NCBI RefSeq assembly: GCF_030936135.1
Contig: NC_082619.1
Coordinates: 6,451,208 to 6,515,207 of the forward strand
Direction: 5' to 3'
DNA from: Gavia stellata
Lineage: Eukaryota > Chordata > Aves > Gaviiformes > Gaviidae
Length of the DNA stretch: 64,000 nt
Shown here piece by piece: positions 42,401 through 51,400 of this stretch. The notes below the pieces were generated by a model. It saw nothing but the letters and a program-made list of their open reading frames with translations, was not told where the DNA came from and ran no database searches. The position numbers and the translations under genes were made by a program. How positions within the stretch are numbered: the stretch's first letter is position 1; each line of letters begins with the position of its first letter.

Positions 42401-45400
42401 GGATTTGATCTGAAGGCATGCTGATGAAAAATCCCCTATGCAATACCTTTGTAAACTTTTTAAAATTCAGATTCATGGCTCTAGGCTGAAGGGATCTGTT
42501 CTGTTTCCATATTGCGCGGTTGAGGGAAAGAGTTAATACTGTGCCATTCGTGTTCAGTACAGTCTGGATCTCCCAACTTGAACATGATCTTTATCTGCAA
42601 GGCTATGTGCCTGCTTCAGGCCTTTGAAATGGGTTGTGAAGGAAGTTTGGAAGGCAAATTGTCGCTATTGGATTTGCGAAGATGAAATCTGCATCAACAT
42701 CTGTCAGTGCCCTTCTCTCCTAGTGTAAATGCCTAGGACATGCAATGTGACAGGCTCCATTTGTTCCCAGGAGTTATGTGACAGACAGTAGGTGACCCTG
42801 ATGCATGTGGCGCATTTCATGCAGACTCCTTTCTTTGTTCCAGCACTTCCAGGCAATGGTGAAATCTCTGGAGAAAGAGGCAGCAAGTGAGAAGCAGCAG
42901 CTTGTGGAAACTCACCTGGCTCGTGTGGAAGCCATGTTGAATGATCGCCGTCGGATTGCTCTGGAGAACTACCTGGCTGCCCTGCAGGCCGACCCGCCGC
43001 GGGTGAGTTTCTTTGCAACGAATTTTGAGAATAGGGTAGCACTGGGTGGGGTGGCACGTGGGAACGGCTTGGCAAGATGACTGTCTGTGACTTGCCGGGG
43101 CAGAAGCTGGGAATAGGTTCACAGTAAAGCTTTCTCCATCGTGGTGGTTTGTGCTGAAGACCGAGCGGCGGGTCTCCTAATTGACTCACTTTACTCTCTG
43201 CCTGGTTAAAAAACCCTCGGCTTTGTTTAGTGTTCATAAGGCATAGTGTTCTGAGTCAAACAGACTTAATTTAAAAAGAAAATATCTAAGAGGTTAGCGC
43301 AGGTGATTGATCTGCCCAGTAACAAAGCAGGCTCACATCTGAAGTGCTGTATTTCAGCTGTGAGTTTTATTTGAATCAAATGGATTTGAACTCTTCCCCT
43401 CCTCGAATCCTGCAGCCTCACCGCATCCTGCAAGCTCTGAAGCGCTATGTTCGTGCTGAGAACAAGGACCGTCTGCACACCATCCGCCATTACCAGCACG
43501 TCCTGGCAGTTGACCCAGAAAAGGCTGCACAGATGAAATCTCAGGTATAAGAATGTTTCTATCAAGGGAGGCATTGTTACCCAGCCCTGGCTGTCGGAGA
43601 CTCCAGAAGCCGTGCGTCAAGTCCTCACGCTAATTTGCTGGGTACTATAGCAACTTCTCATACTTGGGCAGAGATCTCCCGTTCTGTATGCATAGTGCCT
43701 GTCACCAGATACGCTGTCTGTACGATTTTCCTTGGTGCTTGACTCGGTGTTAAAAAATGGAACGCTGGTTTTAGCCATGAATTTTTGTTGGTCACAATGA
43801 AGAGTCTAGGGGTTTAGAATTAGTTCGGTATCATTTTTGTGTTTCCTTTTGTCAAACACCCATGGAGTTATTTGCTGGGGACTTGGTCATCCTTGAACAG
43901 ACTTCCTTATTTATTTCAAGACCTGGTGCCTATTTGTTCCTTTCATTAGGCTCGTTCTTCACGATGCCTGTGTTTTGGGGTTGTGGGAATTCTCTTGTGC
44001 CTCTGCAGAGTTATTGCCTTGTTTCCAAAGGGTAAGATATAATTCTTGCCAAGCACTTGATCATCATTGTTAGCTTTATTAGAAAGTCTGTTTTGATGAG
44101 TTTACTTTGTGCTCTTGCAATATGTTTTACTCCTGAACAGCCAGAAAGTAATTTTCCTTCTGCTGAGTAGCGCATGTGAATGTGCTGCATCAAGTGGATG
44201 TCAAACCTGGCCATTGTACTTGAAAGAGTAGTTGGAGATATTACACAAATCTTTTGAATTACGTCCTGATACTTGTTTTTACAACCCGCTTTTAAAATGG
44301 TGAAAGATGTACTGAAAGGCCTAAGATTCAAATTAAGAATGGTCTGTTAACACTGAAAGGTCTGCTCATAAGGGTATGTCCTTCCGCAAGTTCAGAGAGA
44401 AGCAGAGAGAACTGACTGTGCAGTCCCAGCCGTAGGAATGTAATCTGTGTTTTACCAGTCCCAGTTTACCAGGGAAAAAATGCTTGATTACTTGGCTCTA
44501 TAACCAGTAGATTGAAATATCATGGTTTAAGAGTAAGACAGGGACTGGAGTCTTTTACTGTCTCCTCTGGTGAGGTGTGTGTGGAGTAGTGTTGCAGTGA
44601 TTTTCTAGAAGTGAACCTCACACTTGGAGGTGCCGGGTCCCATGGGTTTCCTGTTGTTTCTGGGTGCTAGCGGGTGTACCTTCAACGCTTGTCGCTCGGG
44701 TTGTCTGCCACCGATTCTGTGATTCTTATTAAGCTGCACATCCTCAGAAAGAGCGGTAGCAATTGTGGTATTTACAAGCTGATGTTGGGCTTGTGATGCG
44801 GAATGTGTGGTAGCGTTTTCAGAGGCAGCTTAGCATATCGAGCACAGTCCACCCTGACCCTTTGTTCTGATGCTGCCAAAGCCCAAGAGAGAGTGTGTGA
44901 ACTGCATTCTTAAGCTGAAACCTAAACAGTCCTTAATTCATTCTGAAGGCTGCAGTGTCAACAAATCGACATGGGAGGGATGTGGGTGGTACAGTTCAAT
45001 TTCCATTTGCTTTACTTTTCAGATGCACTTTAAGCTCCTCAATCGATTCTCTTGATTGACAAGCTGCCACATGTAAAATTAAATTGCTTTCATCCTTGCT
45101 CTTAAAGGTCAGGTACACGTCAGATTGTAAAACGGGTCCATTCAGGTCCTTAGCTTTTTCCAACACCTGGCCGTCCATATAAATGTTTTTCTTGGTCTGC
45201 ATGATCCCTGATTATGCAGCACCCTCTTCAGGTCAGGCTTGACTTCACCAGTGAATTTAATATGCTAGGGAAGAGCGATATGAGGTTGCGTAGAGTTTGA
45301 ATTTATTTCTCAAACGAAGGGAGAATGCTGTTGCCAGGGGATGGGGGTCGTGGCTGTAAGACAAATGTAATGCCACCGTTGTTCTGAAAGGCACCTTTGT

Positions 45401-48400
45401 TCCGAAAGCAGAGTTGATAAATAATGTTGTCTGCTCCCTTCGCGTCTATCTTTTCTAGTATTCAGGAACGATAATCCATTTAATAAAGCACTTGCTTGTA
45501 GCTGCTGCAGGAAGTGAATTATGACCGTATCTGGCGTATGGGAAATACTAGCTTCAGTGTTACCAGTGGAGAGAGAGCCGGTTACAGCAGGAGTCAGCTG
45601 AATCCTCTCTCTCACCCCCAACCTTTCCCAAAATACTGAGAGAGCCATGTACAAATGGCCAGTTCCAGTGAAGCGTGACATGTTAGAGAGCATCAGTCAG
45701 AGAATTGGACTAGATGGACCTGTGTCCCATTCTATTGTCCATCATGGCAGATCCACCGGTAGTAGATACTTCATTAAACAAGTGATGTACCAGTACCAGT
45801 CAGTGACTGACAGTCTTTGCTTCCTCCAACACGCTCTTGTACATCTGCAGGTGATGACACATCTCCATGTGATTGAGGAGCGGATGAATCAAAGCTTGTC
45901 TCTGCTCTACAAGGTGCCATATGTGGCTGAAGAAATCCAGGATGAGATTGGTGAGCGTCTCCGTGTGCCAGCTCTTGTGCCACCGTGTTAGACTACAAGC
46001 TTTTATATCAAGTGAAGTGGGCTCCAGAAAGATTGCTAGCTCCTTTGAGGGGATGCCCTCAACAGCAAGCACTTGGGCTTAGGCTTAGGTACCGTAGGGC
46101 AGATTGTCTCAGTTTTGCAACACAGCCAGTCAGAATAGCTAGTTCCTAAGAACTTTCACTGTCCGTTTAAAAAAAAAAAAAAGTCAACAACATTCAGAAT
46201 AGCAAAGCTCTCTTAAAGGGAGATGAAAAAGATCCACAAAAAAAGCAGCTGCTTTCCCGCTTTACAGGAGTTTAATCCCGTCTTGCCAAAACCTCTTGCC
46301 ACATCAAACCTCTTGGCCGTTATTTGTATGTATTTCTAGCTAACGCGTTTACTGAGAATTCCAGATGAGACTTCAGAGCATGCAAGATAAGATAACCTGG
46401 CAGCCCCGAACAGTGTTCCCCTGCAGCCCTGCCTCAGCTAGGTTCAAACCATCTGCCCCTTTCTGTTCCTGCCAGGCTTCATGCGGTTTGTGTAATATTT
46501 CCTCTTACTCCTTTCAGATGAGCTGCTTCAGGAACAGCGTGCAGACATGGATCAGTTCACATCCTCCATTTCTGAATCCCAGGTGGATGTCAGAGTGAGC
46601 TCTGAGGAAAGTGAAGAAATTCCCCTGGAGGGCAAACCTTTCCGTCCGTTCCAGGTGAAAACCTTCCCAGCCTTGCCTGAAAGCGAAGGTATGTGGAACT
46701 GGAAATTGGGTTCACTGGCTTTACAAAAATGTAGGGGCTTTTTCTTAGCCGGTAGGCTCAGCTCGGTGGCCCAGAAAGCTCCATCCCTTTGGGTGATTTA
46801 AGAGTAAAGCAGTCGCCCCAGCTGTACCCCTTAGACTCTGTCCGTTGGAAAGAGGCAGTGCTGCTAGTAATTTGCACCGAGCTGCTGTCTTGATTTTCCC
46901 ATTCTTCTCTTTGCAAAATTGTTTTATCTCTTTCCACTTTGCAGGGAGTGTTAAATTTTTACTGGGTGGCTTGACTCTGGAATTGATTTGCAGTCTGTAA
47001 CCAAAACGCTCTCATGTAATGTTAAGTCTTTGTGCTGTGATCTGCTGAAGGGCTGCAGGAATTCTCTTTAGTTTTTTTTTTAAATAGATATCTATTTTTT
47101 GTATCGTCGGGTGTTGACAGCTGGTGTGTGCATGTGTATGTATTTTAAAAATGCTTGAACAGAGTCCTGAGCTTAAAGAAAGCTGTAGACTAAAAGCCTT
47201 TCCCAGGGTCTGAGTCAGAAATCATGCGCAAGCCTTTTTTCCTTTCTCTCTTAATCTCCTTTCTCTGCTATTTTTGTTTTTGTTTTCCCTCTTGCTAGAT
47301 CCTCAGCCGGATTTGTACCATCCAATGAAAAAAGGTTGGTTCTAAGCTGCTCCCTCACAGTGCTTTCGATCACTCTCCTACCTTCTCAGTGTGTTTGATA
47401 GCTTCATTTTAGTTTCATGCTCACCTTTATTTTCATTTCCCTGCTCTCATTTAGATCAGTAACTTTCAATTTTGCTTGTTTAGGCCTGGTGTTAAAGAAA
47501 TGAGCTAGTCTGAGCGTCTAACTGATTGTGTATGTTCCTCTCTGATGGGCTCACAAGGTGTCTCAGAGTGCGCAGAGTAGCATTTTGCTCTCGAGAAATG
47601 CGGGCGTAGCAGTCTATCTGCAACCGTGCAGTACTTTGCATCCCTCTATGTGTACTCGTGTTCGACACTTCTCAAAATAAACCTTGCGATGTTGATGGTA
47701 AATGGTCTAGAGGCTCTTCTGCCTGCCGTGGAATTTGTCCTTACCACCCGATGACAGCAGTAAACTAGGAATGAGAGAGCTGCAGCAGACAGAGGCTGTG
47801 TTTCCCGGCTAAATGTCCTCATAGGTATTACAGAGTGCAGCTGTTCTGGGACAGATAAATTAGGAGATTCCTTCTTTGTGTTTGTGGTCTCCTCAGCATC
47901 ACCTGTTCACACGTGACATCTCTCCGTACTAGCAAAGTCCTGTGTGATTATCCGTTTCTCCTTTAGCTCGTTATTAACTCAGTGCCTGGCTAAAAAGGGG
48001 CTGCCTGAGCTTTAAGAGCGGCATGGAAATAGTGGCATTAAATGAAATCCTCTGTTAGCGATACGGTCTCAGGTAAAGATCAGGCCTGGCTGATCTGCTA
48101 CCACAGGATCTAGTCCCTGAAGTCGAAATGGAAGGCTAATTCCTAAAATGCTTTTGCAGAGCAGTGGTACATGGGCTGTGGGGGGGGAGTAAACCGGGCA
48201 TTTTATCTGCCTTTGGTTCCAAATAAATTGTGCAGAATATCGAAGGAGAGCAAAGGATTTTGCTAATAACCATTTAATATGAACACAAATAGTTTTGTGA
48301 CATGGTGAAGGCCAGATAGCTTGAAACTATTCTCATTATCAGCATTTCCCTACAAATGTGAGTCACCTTCATCCCTCTTGTGGAACAGTGTACAGCTAAT

Positions 48401-51400
48401 TCAGTGTACTGACTGCTCTGGAAAGAACTGGGACAGCCTTTAGTCTGGTGTGTGGTGTTTTTTTTTTTTTTTTTTTTTTTGACAACTGCTTTGTTGACTT
48501 AAAGGTGATAAATATAGGCTGATTCTCCCTGTTTGGGTAGATGGAAGAGTTTCTGATGACTTGGGGACAAGACTATATCCTGCACTTGCCCCTTCTCTCC
48601 TTGCCCTTTTCATTTCACGAGGGCTGCTAGGGAGTTTGGGCGGGGGGTGTTGTGCGTGTGTGTGAGGTTTTTTTTTCCCTGGGAAGTATATAATCTAAAC
48701 TGTGCCTTTGAGCTACGTAGAACTGGGTCTGTTATTTGGTACAGCACTCTGTGACAAATAGCAAAGCTCAGTGCCGCAGCTGAACTCCCAGCCCTGGAGA
48801 CTATGCTATGTTGGCTCCTGAGAATTGAGTAAAGCAGCCATAGGCCAAAAGCTGACACAGGAGTTCTCTAAAAACTATTTGTGGCTAGTCTCTCCAGAAA
48901 ATCCCAATCATTGACTTTCACAATAACACGACCTGCTTCAACAGCCATGAGAAGTCAGACTGGCAGTCTTGGTCGTGCTTGGAATCTGATTACTGTCTCC
49001 AAAGAAGCGTACAGGAAAAGGGGATGCACTAAAACCTGAGATGCTTCTTTTGGGAGGAGTTGGAGTGAAACATTAGTTTCTTTGGCATTTTCAGGCAGTA
49101 AAAGCTTGTCACTGTACAAACTTGCCTCGGGGCCAACTAGCCTTTCCTTGCATCTCATCAAGGAACATGCTGCCAATTTCAGCAGCAGTTGACATAATGT
49201 CTTAGGCAACCTGCAAGCTCAGCAGCTTGTGGAGAGGTGTATGCAATCACCGGCGAAGTGTTAAGTGCTGTATTAATGTTTCCCCCACCTCATGCTCCTC
49301 GTTGGAGAGGCCTCGCTGCAGCTTTGAGGCACCGCTGTCCTCCTGCTTTTGCATGAAGGAGGCATAGGTGTTGTGAAGGACATTACGTTGTCCTTACTGA
49401 TCATAGAAAACTCTAACTTGCTATGTTATGTTAGGTCTGAGTATCTTGCATCAGGCTCTTCTGTTATTGATCTGATCTATTTATAAATGCTTCAGATGAA
49501 AACAGTTTATGCAGAGCAGCCGCCTTCTGTTAATTGATATTCTTCTCTTGAGCCTATGCTAGTTTCAGCCTAGAAATGGGTGAGTGATGTTCTGGGACAA
49601 AGGCTAGTGTAGTTCTTTGCTCCTCCCTTGCCCTGGGATTTATTGTTTCTGGGCTTGTGCCAGATATGGGACAGCAGCTCATTACAGAGCCGCGCTGGGT
49701 GACCTTGAAATTCTCATTCCCGAGGCGCTTGCTGATGCGCTCGATTTCAAAAGAATGGGCGATGCTGACCGTGCGGTTGAAAGCCTTCCCTGCATGCTGG
49801 CTCTCAGCAGAGGGGAGATGCGTACTTCCGTCACGGGGGTCACGGTGAGGTGGTGGTGACCCATGGTGACATTTGCAGAAAGGAACTGCGCGCTCACAAT
49901 TTGTGTTATATGTTGCCTTGGACCTTCTAACAGCAGCATGTAACAGTATGGTATTTCTGGATTTACTCTTCAGCCTGTTTTTGGTGAGTCCTGTCTGCTC
50001 CTCTCATTGCCACCTCATTTCCCTTCATTAACAGAATCCCCCCCAATCACTTGTCACTGTAGCATAGCTTATGAGCTCCCCTTCTGACACAACAGCATGA
50101 AGACAGATTAATAATCAGCGGTCCATGCGGTTAAACACGCTAGCCATGGCAGCTCTACAGAGAGTAGGTAACCCTTCCTCAAGGTCACTGAGGGCTGACT
50201 AACGGTCCCTGCCTTGCTCTCTTGGTGCAGGTTCTGGCATGACTGAGTTGGATGGGCTGATTGGCGCTGAAGAAAAAGTGATTAACAGCAAGAACAAAGT
50301 GGATGAAAATGTGGTGAGCCCTCTACCTTTATTTTGTACAGCAAAGCCTGCCGTGGACACTAATTAATGGCAGTGGCTTATTTCCACGTCCCCTTCCTGC
50401 TTACAGAATGTCACTGTATTCATTATCCATATGGTGTGGGGGAGTCGGTTTTCTGACTACCGTAGGCTCTTAATACTGATTAGCATCAGAAGGGTGGGAG
50501 GGTGAGGGAAGGAGAGAGATCTAGATCTTTGGCAGTCTGAGCTGGAGAAGTGTCTGATTTAGTAACTGCTTTCCCAAGCAGAGACCCTTTGAATACGCCT
50601 TTATTTTAGCTAGGTAGCTTGCTGTCTGAATACACCAAATGCGGGTGTGTTCCATCTGTCTTCCCACCTATTTTTCACGGCAAGAAAGGCCTTACCACCT
50701 TCTGAAGGTGAGCGACCCACTAGGTATTAGCTCTGTTTACAGTGTAGAGAATTCGCTAGGTCTGAGCGGCAGCCAACTTGCCTCAGTTCCCTGGGTTTAA
50801 AAAAAAAAAAAATTCGACTTTTGAGAGTTTCCTTTCAAAATTGTTTTAAAGCCACAGGTTAGATCTGACACGACAGAAATGCTGTGTCCGAGGCAAGTGC
50901 CTGGTTCTTTAGTTTGAGGTAGTCTGGGCATCCGCGTGGTTGCAGTACTAACTCAGGTGGCTTTAAAAGTTGGGAACATCCCACGCTGTTGAGGGCAGGG
51001 AAAAGATGGTAGGTGGTTCTGAGCCTTCGCTACTATGCATTAAAGGTCTCTCGTCTGCTGCCGTGTTCTTTCCCCCACCTGTTTTGTATGGCTCCTTTCA
51101 TAAAACGTTTTTGTGACTGTTTTCAGGTAATTGATGAAACCCTTGATGTGAAGGAAATGATTTTCAATGCAGAGCGTGTCGGTGGGCTGGTGGACGAGCC
51201 GGTACGTACGTGGCTGCCGAGGCTAGCCGAGTGATGGGCGAATTCCTAAAGCTGGATTTCGGTTCCTGTGTCTTACTGAATGCCAGGGGTTCGGTGCCGT
51301 GACACTGCTCTGGGAGGTCATGCAGTATAACGCAGTACAGCATTTCTGCATAAAGATGTAAACAGGAAACGCACAGAGATGCTAACCTGACTCTTTTGTT

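Noticed and set aside
42704..43237. 177-codon - strand frame
   Set aside because: It overlaps exon 10 of APLP2 on the opposite strand and shows no family signature; treated as a shadow.
44690..44730. CR1-like 3' end (cgattctgtgattctta)
   Set aside because: Only the short terminal ATTCTGTG-type word fits; the preceding bases do not follow CR1, so it was not listed as a repeat.
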